Both the position numbers and the translations under genes were made by a program. Positions 10,433 to 21,165 of a stretch of DNA of 64,000 bases are shown piece after piece; positions within the stretch are counted from its first letter, which is position 1, and the number at the start of each line of letters is the position of its first letter. The notes beneath the pieces are model-generated. The model did no database searches and had not been told where the DNA came from. It saw nothing but the letters and a program-made list of their open reading frames with translations. The stretch spans positions 1 to 64,000 of the forward strand of contig JAXCGZ010011647.1 in the NCBI GenBank assembly GCA_037179515.1, in the 5' to 3' direction. This DNA is from Halocaridina rubra (lineage: Eukaryota; Arthropoda; Malacostraca; Decapoda; Atyidae).

Positions 10433-11253
10433 ACAATGGTAGAGAACTTCAGGGGGATCTAAATAATCTGCATGAGTGGTCAGAAAAGTGGCTAATGAAA
10501 TTCAATACTTCAAAATGTAAGGTAATGAGAATGGGTACAAGTGCAAGAAGGCCCAAGCTTGACTACTCGGTGGCTGGAGTACAACTTCAAGAGACAGAAA
10601 ATGAGAGAGATCTAGGAGTAAACATACTGGCAGATTTGTCTCCAGAAATACATATAAATTGCATAGTAAGGGCAGCATATGCATTCTTATCAAATGTAAG
10701 GGTAGCCTTCAGGCACATGGACAAGGAAATGTTCAGAAATATTTATGTAACGTATGTGAGGCCAAAACTGGAATATGCAGACCCCTTTTGGAATCCGCAC
10801 TTGAAAAAGCACATAGCTAAGCTTGAAAAAGTTCAAAGACATGCCACGAAACTGGTGCCAGAAATACGCAATCTCAGTTATGATGAGAGGCTGAGGGAAT
10901 TAGACTTACCATCACTCGAAGCTAGAAGAGTGAGGGGGGATATGGTGACAGTCTTTAAATTCCTTCATGGTTATGATAGGGATCGATATTTTGATATGGC
11001 TGGCTCTAGAACTAGAGGTCATAGTTTGAAGCTTCGTAAGAAAACTTCTTTGCAGGATGTAAGAAAATACTTTTTCAGTGTAAGAGTAGTTGATAATTGG
11101 AATTCGCTAAGCGAGGAGGTAGTTAATGCTATCTCAATCCATAGTTTTAAGGACAGGTATGATAAGTATGACTAAGTATAAAATGGAACCGATGAGGAGA
11201 CGGGAAGATACGAGCTTTGGGCTCTTTCCCGTAAACACAATTAGGTAATCACA
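10433..11253 (+). mobile_element. CR1-like LINE, copy 2 (3' fragment)
   Basis: This is a 5'-truncated copy in the opposite orientation to its Gypsy host. It encodes the thumb and C-terminal part of the reverse transcriptase from 'GRELQGDLNNLHEWSEKW' to 'HSFKDRYDKYD' (stop at 11173-11175) without interruption. Four codons ('HGYDRVDRDRY' region) are reduced by an in-frame deletion near 10978. It ends with the same 3' UTR and tail as copies 1 and 3. On either side the Gypsy-X pol reading resumes ('CDENLKPYFDCRHKL' after it, 'IPPQGRNAIPENL' before it), proving insertion into the Gypsy. Confidence 0.9.
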
Positions 11254-12846
11254 CAAAAGATAACTTTGCACAATAGTTAATTTATGTCTACAGTCAAAAT
11301 AAGGCTTTAAGTTTTCATCGCAATTCTGAGATACATTCCAACCTAGCAAAAATGGTTATGAACTTGTAAAAGTATAGGATCATGATCCATCCAGCAACGA
11401 ATGCCTGCAAAATTTACTCCAGCAAAATTTATCCTATCCAGCAATAGTACTTCTCACCAACAAAAACTGAAATCTCAAAATTATTTTCCTGCTGCAGAGG
11501 AAATCTTGATAAACAATCAGCATTTGGAATTTTACATCCTGATCTATGCACTAAGTTATATACGAGTAAGCAGATCAAAGTAAAGACCATCTAATTATTC
11601 TACCTGATGCCATACGTGATACTGCCTTCTTTTCACTCAACAATCCTAAATAGTGATCCGTGAAAATGGTGAAATTCCTTCCTAATAAATATTTGCTATA
11701 TTTGCTTACAGACCATACAACTGCCAGGGCTTCGTTTCAACCAGGGCTTAATTTTTCTCAGCTTTTGACAAGGTCCTAGATGCAAATGAAATTGGTTTCA
11801 CAAATCCATTAACTTCTTTTTGTTCTAAAACTGCTCCTAAACGATATGAGCTTGCATCACATTTCAAAAAAGGGGTTTACTAGGGTCATAGTGAACTAAT
11901 AAATTATTTAATTTCAGTAATTCTTTTGACTGTAAGAAAGCTGTATTTTCCTTATCACTCCAAATCCATTTGTAGATTCTGATTCTAATGATACAAGGGA
12001 GCCATAATCTTGGACACATTTGGTAGAAATCTGTGGTAATATTTCACCATACCACAGAATGTGCATAATTCTTGCCTAATCTTGGGGACCGGTATATTCA
12101 GTATAGCTGCTACCGTCTCAGCTGATGGATGAATACCTTGAGCAGATAAAGTATAAACTAGTTAAGTTACCATAGGCACAAAAAAAAAAGTCTCATTTCT
12201 TTCTGTTCAATTTCAAACCACACTTTTGTAATTTACTCAATACTTTTTCAAGAATCAAAAAATTTTCCTCAACTGTGAGTGCAGTAATCAATATGTCATC
12301 TAAGAACACAGCAACATGAGGAATACCTTTGAAAATGTTCTCCATCACTCTCTGGAATATACCTACAGCTCTACTCCAACCATACAGTAGTCTAGTAAAC
12401 ACATAAAGACCTTTGTGGGTATTTATTACCATATACCTTTGAGATTCCTCACCGAGTTCCACTTGATGGTATGCATGGCTTAGATTAAGTTTATTAAAGT
12501 ACTTTCCTTTTCCCAATATAGCAAAAATATCCTCAGAGGTTGGCGATGGATACCTCTCAAGTTCACAGACAGAATTAAAGGTTTCTTTAAAATTAGCACA
12601 TATCCTAACATTTTGGCAAGCACTCTTCAATACATTTACCGTGGGACTGGCCCATTCTGAAAAAGTTATTGACTTAATTATACCTAACTTTTCAAGTCTC
12701 TCCAGCTCTTCAACAACCATTGGACGTAAATGATAGGGTACTGGCCTAGCAGGCTTGTGGACAGACACAGCTTCTACTTTCACATTAACTGAAACCTTGA
12801 AATCCTTTAAACAACCTGTACCAGGCTCAAATACCTCTCCATACAT
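11254..12846 (-). pseudogene. Gypsy-X reverse transcriptase and RNase H
   Basis: The RT fingers and palm occupy 12193-12846: 'RPVPYHLRPMVVEELERLEK', 'ICANFKETFN', 'LNLSHAYHQVEL' and 'VFLDDILI'. The normally conserved first Asp of the 'LDL..AYHQ' motif is Asn here. Downstream, through several stops, come 'GIHPSAETVAAILN', 'KYYHRFLPNVSKIM', the RNase H start 'CDASSYRLGAVLEQ', 'ISFASRTLSKAEKN', 'FTIFTDHYLGLL' and 'NADCLSRFP'. This is the canonical Gypsy RT-RNase H-linker order. Confidence 0.8.
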
Positions 12847-13317
12847 GGCTAACTTACATTAGCATTGTTAAAAATTAATTTCCAATTTAAATGGACTTCT
12901 TGCATCCAGTTTCTACCCAATAAAAAAACAGCTCAATCACCTTTAATTACTACAAAAGGTAACCTGTGATATTTGTCATAACACACGTCAGCCATAGCTA
13001 TACCTGCAATATCAAGTGGCTGTTTGTTATAATCCGTGAGCATAATGTCTGCATTTAGTCATTCTTCAGAAGAGTTGCACACCTTTCTATGTGCATTTTC
13101 GCCCATACAAGTGACTGCTGCACCTGTATCAACCTCAAAATTAAAATTTTTATCATTAATCATTAATTAAACAATATATTTACCATCATAATTGTGCACA
13201 ACTTCAGCTGTAGACTGATGTGGCATCTTACCAGACTCTCTCAAAGCAAATATATCATACTAATGAGCTGCAATCATTTTAGATACCTGAAAATCTTCAT
13301 TAACTACTGAAATACTA
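12847..13317 (-). pseudogene. Gypsy-X aspartic protease region
   Basis: The minus strand around 13130-13150 reads 'FNFEVDTGAAVTCMG', the DTGA active-site motif of a retropepsin. 'LLGRNWMQEVHLNW' near 12900 corresponds to the conserved ILGxxW region. Two stop codons interrupt the frame (near 13055 and 12928). Confidence 0.7.
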
Positions 13318-14274
13318 TCACACATTTAAATTCAGATTTGAAATTTCATCCAAAATTTGGCCATTTACTATATCAGATTCAGCAGACTGAAGTACTGGTT
13401 TGGCACTCTGAAGTTGTAGGTTAGTACTACTAACAAAATGCTGTGACCTTTGTACCTTACCATCTTTACATACGACAGCTAAATGTCCTAATCTATGGCA
13501 TGACCTACATATAGCAGTCTTGAATATACATAAATTAGCTAAATATCCAGCAGAATTACATCTAAAACACTTTCTTATTGCACTAGCATCACCTGGGGAA
13601 TTATTCAGCACGAAAACATCTCGCCCCTGCTGAACAGTTCGTCCTAGGTGACGAAAGTTTTTAGCAGTAGCTGGCTTACCTGAGTAAAACCCTTTACCAT
13701 TTTTATATCTATTAACATTATGAACAGCTGTACTACCACTATCAGCTGAACACTGTGCATTTGCAAACATAGTAGCATTAGTTTCATTTAATTCAGCTTC
13801 CTCAGCAATTTTCACAGCTTTCGAAAAAGTTAATTTTAATCCTGCAAACACTTCCAAAAGTTTGATAGTTATGCACCACGACTTTACACCTACAAATAGT
13901 TGGTCCACTAGCATTTGATCTAACATCTTTCCAAATTCACAGTATCGAGCAGAGTGATTGAGACGAACATAAAAATCCTGCAAAGATTCCCCCTGCTTCC
14001 TCATAACATGCATGAACTTCGTCCACTCAGCTTGTGGGGTTTTTGTACCTCCAAAATGTTTTTGTAGGCTAGTAATTACCTCTGCATAGGGTAACGCTGA
14101 CAGAACTTTTGGCGATAGTAAATCTTTCAGTACTTGATATTGGGTTGGAGATAAGCCCATAATAAGTGTAGGTATCTTCTTTTCATCTGCTACATCCTTC
14201 ACTGTAAAATAACACTCAATTCTTTTATGACTGGAAAAATCTTCCTCACCCTCACAAAAACTTAGGATGGCCAA
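13318..14274 (-). CDS. Gypsy-X gag, with zinc knuckles
   Basis: An uninterrupted frame of about 318 codons. The N-terminal two thirds ('LIMGLSPTQYQVLKDLL', 'GESLQDFYVRLNHSARYCEFG') resemble the retrotransposon Gag capsid region. Near the C-terminus are two CCHC knuckles: 'CFRCNSAGYLANLC', in which the His is Leu, and an intact 'CRSCHRLGHLAVVC'. No ATG is visible at the start: an in-frame TGA lies just upstream of 14274, so the true initiation region is lost or mutated. The protein would coat element RNA in virus-like particles. Confidence 0.75.
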   Translation of the reverse strand: MAILSFCEGEEDFSSHKRIECYFTVKDVADEKKIPTLIMGLSPTQYQVLKDLLSPKVLSALPYAEVITSLQKHFGGTKTPQAEWTKFMHVMRKQGESLQDFYVRLNHSARYCEFGKMLDQMLVDQLFVGVKSWCITIKLLEVFAGLKLTFSKAVKIAEEAELNETNATMFANAQCSADSGSTAVHNVNRYKNGKGFYSGKPATAKNFRHLGRTVQQGRDVFVLNNSPGDASAIRKCFRCNSAGYLANLCIFKTAICRSCHRLGHLAVVCKDGKVQRSQHFVSSTNLQLQSAKPVLQSAESDIVNGQILDEISNLNLNV

Positions 14275-14310
14275 TCCAGCTATCTCTCAGGTACGATTAT
14301 ATCAATTATA

Positions 14311-14329
14311 TCTTGTTGCCACTAAACAG
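14311..14329 (-). promoter_or_regulatory. Candidate primer-binding site of Gypsy-X
   Basis: Directly after the 5' LTR (minus strand) comes 'CTGTTTAGTGGCAACAAG'. The 'TGGCAACAAG' part has the usual TGG start of a tRNA 3'-end complement. The donor tRNA was not identified. Confidence 0.35.
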
Positions 14330-14592
14330 TGTAATGTATTTGGGTACTTGACTAAAGATTCATTATAAGAAAAGTTCTTTGGATCACTGCAGCAAGGGAA
14401 ACACATATAAATAAGTGTAAAGGTAGAAGTAATGCAGCACAGCAGCAGGACAAGCAAACGTCTTCATGGGGGCTTAACAACAATGTAGTTTCCGCTCTAG
14501 TCTACAATACACGAGTAATACATAGGTGGCACTGAGCGCATGAACTTCAAAATGCGCACAGGCGACATACTTGAAAACCTAGATATATTACA
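14330..14592 (-). repeat. 5' LTR of Gypsy-X
   Basis: An uninterrupted 263-bp LTR with TGTAAT...ATTACA ends, flanked outside by ACTAC. It is the reference copy for the LTRs at 7222-7485 and 8537-9083. Confidence 0.9.
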
Positions 14593-14597
14593 ACTAC

Positions 14598-15610
14598 GAT
14601 TTTCTAGATATGTAGGACAGGTCTTTACTGAAAATTCTATCTCAACATCTAACCCTGGCCACCAAAAATAGGCCCTAGCCAATTCTTTCATTATAAATGC
14701 ACCCATGTGATCAGCATGTAACTCCTTAAAAAAATTTCTCAAGCTCTAGTAAGGATAACATCTCTATGTCCCCATAGGATACAATCACACTGAGTAAACA
14801 ACTCCATGAACCTATTCATAAATGGCAGAAGTTCACTCTCTACTTTGTCAGGCCAACCATTATAACAATACTGAAATACTCTAGACATATGCTTGCAAAA
14901 TTAACACTCATTGCTGTATTCTTTCCAAAGCCATCATAGGGATACATTTATTAGCTTGAAATAATCCAAGTAGTGGCTTATAATCTGTGACTAGCTTAAC
15001 CTTTTGCCCCCATAAATAGAAATTAAATCTCTTAACCGCAAAAATGTCGCTCAGTTTCAGTCAGATGAAATAGCACTGCACCAATGCCATGGGAACTACT
15101 GTCGACAGATACAGTTATACGTAATGAGGGGCCAAAATGATCTAGCAATATAGAATTCAGTAGAATTTCATTAGATTTCTCAAATGCACCTTGCTGTTCT
15201 TTATCCCAAATCTACTTTTCGTTGGCTTGTAATAACTTATTTAGGGGTTCTAAGATAGTGGCAGCTTTAGGGAAAAACTTCATATAAAATTCAGTAGGCT
15301 AAGATACGCATTCAGCTGTGTTTACATCTATAGGCCTAAGGGTATTCTCAATAGCTTCTAGATTACTCTCAGTAGGATGAATACCTGATGCATCTACCTT
15401 GTACCCTAGATACTCTACTTCCTGGGTCAACCAAGTGTATTTATTCGTACTTAGCTTAAATCCTGCATCATTTAATTTCTGCAAAACCAATCTAACTTTA
15501 GCTACATGTTCGTCGTTAACTCTTTCCAAAACCACTCCCGGAATCCTACCAAGCACAGTTTCCATAGTTTGCTGAAAAATATCTAGAGCAGAGGCAATAC
15601 CAAAACACAA
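14598..15610 (-). pseudogene. Gypsy-A pol remnant: RT end, RNase H, integrase zinc domain
   Basis: 15299-15610 begins 'FGIASALDIFQQTMETVLGR', the RT sequence after motif C, and continues with 'EVEYLGYKVDASGIHPTES'. The palm with the YxDD-type motif is missing, so there is an internal deletion between this and the protease. RNase H/linker traces follow (about 14900-15290, e.g. 'KLVTDYKPLLGLFQANK'). 14600-14742 gives the integrase 'LHADHMGAFIMKELARAYFWWPG' zinc region. It stops at the Gypsy-X insertion and continues at 8531. Confidence 0.75.
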
Positions 15611-15850
15611 CCTGTTATTCCTAAATAACCCACGATGTGTGTTGATAGTAGTAAAATCTTTAGATTCATATATACTTGCCGCTATATTTCTTTAGTACAG
15701 CTTTAGAAAATTCTAAGTTGGAAGAGTTACAGAAAGTTTCCTCAAAAACCAATTTTGACATAACAGTCTTTGCAGCACCAGTATCTAGCTCAAAAGGAAC
15801 ATTAGCACCATCGACAATGACTTCTACTGCATAGAGACTTATATTGTGAG
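15611..15850 (-). pseudogene. Gypsy-A aspartic protease
   Basis: Within a frame that starts in gag, 'VPFELDTGAAKTVMS' carries the DTGA catalytic motif. The frame ends near 15666 and the reverse transcriptase palm that should follow is absent. Confidence 0.7.
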
Positions 15851-16754
15851 TGCCTTCATAGGAAAAGAAATATTCTGCATTAGCTCTGATACCACCAATA
15901 CTAAGCTTAAAATTCTCACTGATATTTGCCTCTGTCTGTTCCGAGACTACGTTAATCTGCTTATCTATAGTGAAGCACACACTGGCTATATGCCCAACCC
16001 TTTTACACTTATGACAATTTGCTTTTTTGAAAGGGCAGTCCAGCCTCCAATGTTCCTTACCACATCCTGAACATGGGTTATTAGGCTTAATATAAGAATT
16101 TCTTACTAGATTGATTAAGAGTGCTGAAATTCTTTCCTTTCTGATTATTGGATCTAGAATCACCAAAATTAGTAGTACCGGTATTTTGTGATTTACTCTT
16201 AATACTATGTACAGACTGGGAATTACTGGGAAAACCACCAAAAGCTTTAACATCCTGTACCGCAGCCTCTCTAGCCAAAGCTATTTCAACAGCAATAGTA
16301 AATTTCAGGTCCTTTGTAGTTAATAAATCTCTCTGAGTCGCTTCGTCCCTTAACCCCATTACAAAATGGTCAAAAAGCATTTAATTTAAATTAGAACCAA
16401 GTTCACAAGTCCTAGCAGAAGCTTTAATACCTCCCACATAAGTGGATATACTCTCACCTGCCTCCTGCTTGCAACTATAAAACTTAAATCTCTCATAAAT
16501 GACCATGACCTGGGGGCAAAAATAAGATTTCAGTGCCGTAACCAGTTCATCATAAGAGCAGTCTTCTGGTTTCTTAGGAGAAACTAGGTCCTTGACTAGG
16601 CTAAAGGCCTTGGACCAATTAGGGTCATGAAAGTGCAAACTTTCTTCTCATCTTAAGGAGAATTTGTCTTAAAAAACAACTCCACTCTAGTAGAATAACT
16701 TTCAATATCCTCACCTACTTCTTTAAACTCTCCTATACTTCCTATCACTGCCAT
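15851..16754 (-). pseudogene. Gypsy-A gag, broken
   Basis: The start at 16754 reads 'MAVIGSIGEFKEVGEDIES', typical of a Gypsy gag N-terminus. Capsid-like sequence follows with 'YERFKFYSCKQEAGESIS' and 'FVMGLRDEATQRDLL'. Two zinc knuckles ('CSGCGKEHWRLDC', 'CHKCKRVGHIASVC') lie near 15990-16060. There is a stop and frame shift after residue ~33, a stop near 16381 and a frame shift near 16100-16250. Confidence 0.75.
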
Positions 16755-16958
16755 ATTGACATTAAAAACAAAAAAATCAATGTGGCACAATTTTGCGAGA
16801 AAATTACAAGAGTTCAGTCTTGAAATACTTAGGCTTAGGCTAACTTACCAAGATGCAAACGAAATTTTAAATAGGCCTAGGTTAATAGGTAAATTGCCTA
16901 GCCTACCTTTAGGACACAGTAGATTATCATAGGCAATGCTTAGGACAGGCTAACAACA

Positions 16959-16976
16959 ATCCCATCCTCGTCTCCA
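16959..16976 (-). promoter_or_regulatory. Candidate primer-binding site of Gypsy-A
   Basis: Six bases inside the 5' LTR (minus strand) is 'TGGAGACGAGGATGGGAT', an 18-base sequence starting TGG as expected for tRNA priming. The donor tRNA was not identified. Confidence 0.4.
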
Positions 16977-16982
16977 AAAATA

Positions 16983-17658
16983 TGTTATAACCTAAAGGGA
17001 AAACATATGTAATTATACATATCATAAATAAACAGTCTAGCTTAGAAATATCCAACTTACCAATTACCATATGGTGCCGTAAAGTAAATGGTTAGGTGGC
17101 GGCGAATAGGTTAGGTACAGATTTACCCGGAAAAACTAAAATAACAACAAAGTCCTAGACACCAAGGTTAATAAATATTAGTACATATAAATAGGACCTA
17201 TTAAAGAAAACCAGAGAAATAACTTCCCTTATATGCAGTAGATAAGCAAGGCCGGGAAATCCAATAACACATCAGCAACACAAAGTTAAGCACCCAACTC
17301 CGAACGTGTAGAACGAGGTTTTAACAAACCATACTTTTTACAATTTCTTAATACAGAGATCCCTCGTTTATCGCGAGGGCTAGGGTCCAGGACCCATTGC
17401 GATAGGTGAATTTTCCCGAAGTAGGAACACCTTAAATTTTTTTTTTTTTAAGATTATTGTGACACCAGGATGGACCAAAAAATTATAAAATAAAACAGCC
17501 TTTATCAGGCTGTAAAGAGAAACAGATGGAGAGTGTAATGACCTGTCAGATGTGAAGGGATTATAAAAGATGTGTAATGAATATCCAGCTCTCTGCTGGG
17601 TTTTAATATACCTCTGCATTACTCTCACGATGTCTATTCCAAAAATTCTCCTTAGATC

Positions 17659-17719
<61 letters not shown>

Positions 17720-17721
17720 CA

Positions 17722-17754
<33 letters not shown>

Positions 17755-18086
17755 CATTATTATTATTATTATAATTATTATTATAATTACGAATTTGTAA
17801 TTAAACCATTACAGTATTTTTACAATAAATAATGTAGTTTTGGTTGAATGAACAAGAGTTAATTAAAGATGTCTCTCTCTCTCTCTCTCTCTCTCCTCCA
17901 ACATTCTATTCTACCCAACCCCCCACACTCTCTTTGTCCCAGCCAACTAGGGAGGGGCACTGTACACAGTTATTAAAGTAAATAAACCGACAGATGTACA
18001 AACAATGATGAGCCCTTAATAATAATAATAATGATGATGATGATAATAATCTCCACAATCATCATCAAAGGAAAATTATTGTTGCC

Positions 18087-18123
<37 letters not shown>

Positions 18124-18607
18124 GGATCTAAGGAGAATTATTGGAATAGACATCATGAAAGTAATGCAGAGGTATATTAAAACCAAGCAGAGAGCTGGAT
18201 ATTCATTACACATCTTTTATAATCCCTTCACATCTGACAGGTCATTACACTCTCCATCTCTGTTTCTCTTTACAGCCTGATAAAGGCTGTTTTATTTTAT
18301 CATTTTTGGCCCATCCTGGTGTCACAATAATCTTATTTTTTTATTTTTTATTTTTTTTTATTTTTTTTGCAAAAAAAAAAAATAAAATCGCAATACAGTG
18401 AATTCGCGAGAGGTAAGTCGCGATAGAGCGAGGGATTACTGTATACAGGAAACAAGGTACAATACTGAATTTATAGTATAAAATGTTAAACACATATAAA
18501 CATAGAAATTAACAATCTAAATTATCATTATTATTATTATTATTATTATAGGAAAACTAAAACATTTATTGGAAAGAAACAACTTGCTCACTTTCCAAGT
18601 TACTCAA
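16983..18607 (-). repeat. 5' LTR of Gypsy-A, split by a Tigger-family element
   Basis: 16983-17353 and 18442-18607 together match the 3' LTR. The interruption is a TA-flanked element with CAG...CTG ends. The outer end has diverged ('gttactcaa' in place of 'gttactaca'). Confidence 0.85.
17354..18441. mobile_element. Tigger-family non-autonomous element (a) containing an inverted SINE pair
   Basis: It begins CAGAGATCCCTCGTTTATCG and ends with 'gcgatagagcgagggattactg', imperfect terminal inverted repeats of the pogo/Tigger type. It is flanked by TA on both sides. Inside are two oppositely oriented copies of a LINE-derived SINE (about 17450-17660 minus, 18123-18345 plus), each next to ATT/AAT tracts, so most of the element folds back on itself. 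There is no coding sequence. Confidence 0.8.
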
Positions 18608-19620
18608 ACCAACTGTATAGTTCAGAAAGAAAATCTCTGCTTGGGTTTTATTCTTCCTTCTCATGGAAATTGTACAACTGTCAATACTGACAGAATAAAT
18701 GCGTTCACACCGACTACTACAGTTGAATTTGGGATTGAATTATTTTACCAGAGACATGACCTTTATCATTCTATTACAGGATGCTATGACCCATGATCAC
18801 CTCTCAAAGAAAATATAATTAGAGAGAAAGTAACAACTTCTTAGTATGACTGGTAGAAATGACCTGGGAAGGTTGTTGGTATGGTGCTTTAGGTATAATG
18901 CACAACTGCCAAACAAACATCATGAGAATGACGCCTTCTCTTTGCTTTAGTACAAAATTATAGGATGTACATGGTTTTATCCTTTCTGTTTATGCCAGGT
19001 CTAACCCTATATATTTTTCCCTGGGCGCCCTTGCATCATTGTATCCTTAAAAGATTATATCCCTACAGTGCATGTATATTTGGAATTTTTTCTGTATATG
19101 GTATCTAAATTACAAAACTACTGCTATAATTAGGATGGAAGCATTTGCCCTGACTGTTACTATCGGATATGGAACTCCTTTTTCAACAGGGTAAGGATGC
19201 TGTGACCTGCAGAGAGCACTCAGAATAATAAGAATTGTTGATATTGACATAAAAGATATAGGAGAGAAAGTAAGTTACACTTCCCCTTAGTATGATTTCT
19301 AGATGAAAATTTGGTGGTTACTGAGTTTTTTTTTATTCCTTACTGTAGGCCGTCTCAGGTGATCTAGAGTTTTCCACCAATAAATAGTTGTCTAAAGTCA
19401 GCAAATTACATTCACTTTTTGAGCAGAGATTCTTTTTGCAAGACTATACAGAAGTACTGTAGTTGTAGATATATCACCCCAGGTTGCTATATAGCATCTG
19501 CTCATTTATACGCCCTTATCTTTCCGTCATTGGAGATTTACGTAAATAGTCCATTCCCTTTTTTTGACAGAGAATAGAGAATAGAATTTATAAAGTTCCA
19601 GTATATAAAGAGCAAAAGCT
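18608..19620 (+). other. Unassigned sequence with two diverged, exon-like repeats
   Basis: An open frame at about 18608-18796 is rich in Cys and ends 'HSITGCYDP'. A related stretch at 19135-19320 has 'TVTIGYGTPFSTG' followed by 'GCCDLQ' after a stop. The two share the nucleotides after the 'ggatgctatgacc/ggatgctgtgacc' motif. TIGYG is the selectivity-filter signature of K+ channels, but the surrounding match is weak. I cannot assign a gene. Confidence 0.25.
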
Positions 19621-19624
19621 TTGA

Positions 19625-21165
19625 GATGGTTAGAAACTACATAGTAACTTGGCACCCCAGATAAATATGTAGTCACTGCACACTACGTAGCTCTTGTTTT
19701 TTAAGTGTTGAGCCTTACCTACATTACTCCCTCTCTGAGAGTGAATGATAGAGCATAGACCTAAGTGTCCAACACGTAAAAGACTGGAGCCATGAAATGT
19801 GTAGAGACTGTATTTACCTGGCACCCCAGAAAAATATGTAGTCTCTACACAGTTCATAGCTCTTGTAATTTATCTGTTGAAGCCTTACATGTATACTTAT
19901 TATTCCCTTTCAGAGATAGGGAATAATGTAAGCATGTAAACTCTCCAATATACAGAAGAGAAGAATTTTTTCTTCACAACCTTCATCTGCTACTCGCAAT
20001 CAGTCTCGTATCATTCTTTCTTTTACTCTCAACTCTGATTTGCAGAGGGTCTCTGATTGGGACACCCAAAATCTAGTTAAATTTAATGCCTCCAAAACAG
20101 TTTCTGGCTATCTCTTTATCTTCTTCTCCTCCTGATAGCCCTATTGTCTTCGAAACTAACAAAATTTTCCCTCTTAATTCTATCAACATATTAGGAATCC
20201 ATATAGCCTCTAACTTGTCTTGGAGGAAACACATAATCCAATTTTCTAAATCTGCATTCAAAAAATGGTAGTCCTGTTTCGTTTTTGTCATCACTTTTCC
20301 TCTTTACAGTTACTTAATATCTATAAAGGCCTTATAAGTCCCTACATAGATTACTGTTCACACATCTGGGGTGCTTCTTCTTATATTTATCTCCTTGATA
20401 GGGTTGAATCTAAGGCAGTCAGACTCGTTAATGATCCTTCGCTTACTTCTAATCTGGATTCTCTCTCTCTTCGCTGTAAGGTATCGTCCCTTTTTCATTT
20501 CTAACGATAAGACTTCCATCGCTGCTTTGACATGTTGGTGAGTTGCATCCCTCCCCCACTGCCGAGGCCACATAACACTCACCAAGCAGCATTGTCACAC
20601 AGGTACTGTGTGGAGATTTGTAGCTCGCAGATTGGTTGATGCAGCGACTGCTTCTTCCGAACTACCTCCAGACTCTGGAACTCTCTTCCTCCTGTCTTTC
20701 CATATTCTTTTCACCTATCTTCCTTCAAAATGCGGATCTATCGTCATCTCAGGGCCTAATCCTCCATATCTCTAGGGCCTCAGTACTCTGACTAGTTGTT
20801 CAGATTGTCTTTTTCCTTTGTTTATCATTACCTCATCTCTGCCTTTTCCATAACCTTTTTCTTTTCCTTCGTCTTAATATTTTCTCATGCCCGGGCCTTT
20901 ATTGATGAGGGCAGTTATTTAGCGTATCTCAGTGTCACACAAAATAAAAAGAGAGAGAGAGACTACATATTTATCTGGGGTACCAGATAAGTGTAGTCTC
21001 TACACACTTCATAGCTCCAGTCTTACATGTTGCAGCCTTACATATATACTCTATCATTCTTTCTAAGAGAAAGGGAATAGTGTATGTATGTAATACTCAA
21101 CATGTAATAGACAAGAGCTATGTTGTGTGTAGAGACTACATATTTATTTGGGGAACTATATTTGA
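19625..21165. repeat. Array of alternating inverted repeats (period about 190 bp), split by a LINE
   Basis: Blocks such as 'gtagagactacatatttatctgggg', 'catagctcttg' and 'agccttacat' recur in alternating orientation at 19640-19720, 19780-19870, 20965-21040 and 21110-21155. Around 19805-19850 the sequence is itself palindromic. The array is interrupted by the Jockey-like LINE fragment at 19964-20957. Confidence 0.6.
19964..20957 (+). mobile_element. Jockey/I-like LINE 3' fragment (same family as 60274-63712)
   Basis: It aligns with the LINE at 62718-63712. Fragments of the C-terminal reverse-transcriptase region are readable: 'LNSINILGIHIASNLSW', 'GLISPYIDYCSHIWGASS' and 'LDRVESKAVRLVNDPS'. 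The frames are broken. The 3' UTR ends 'ttattgatgagggcag...gtgtcac' followed by an A-rich tail and (GA)n. Confidence 0.85.

Larger units (their letters stand above)
8532..14597 (-). mobile_element. Gypsy-X: complete but decayed Gypsy retrotransposon nested in Gypsy-A
   Basis: Two LTRs (14330-14592 at its 5' side, 8537-9083 at its 3' side, read on minus) enclose gag, protease, reverse transcriptase, RNase H and integrase. Both outer edges are flanked by ACTAC (8532-8536 and 14593-14597), the expected 5-bp target duplication. The Gypsy-A integrase is split exactly there. Internal frames carry stops and shifts, and a CR1-like LINE sits at 10433-11253. This is the younger of the two Gypsy elements by nesting. 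Confidence 0.85.
5748..18607 (-). mobile_element. Gypsy-A: old Ty3/Gypsy LTR retrotransposon carrying nested insertions
   Basis: Minus-strand order: 5' LTR (18607 to 16983), putative primer-binding site, gag with zinc knuckles, protease, a truncated reverse transcriptase, RNase H, integrase zinc domain, [Gypsy-X insertion], integrase core and C-terminus, polypurine tract, 3' LTR (6327 to 5748). The integrase/PPT/partial-LTR block occurs twice (6330-7210 and 7640-8531). All frames are broken. I see no env-like frame. I could not find a convincing target-site duplication around the outer LTRs. Confidence 0.8.

Noticed and set aside
17570..17800. Poly-Tyr and poly-Ile open frames
   Set aside because: Translations of ATT/TTA microsatellites inside a transposon.
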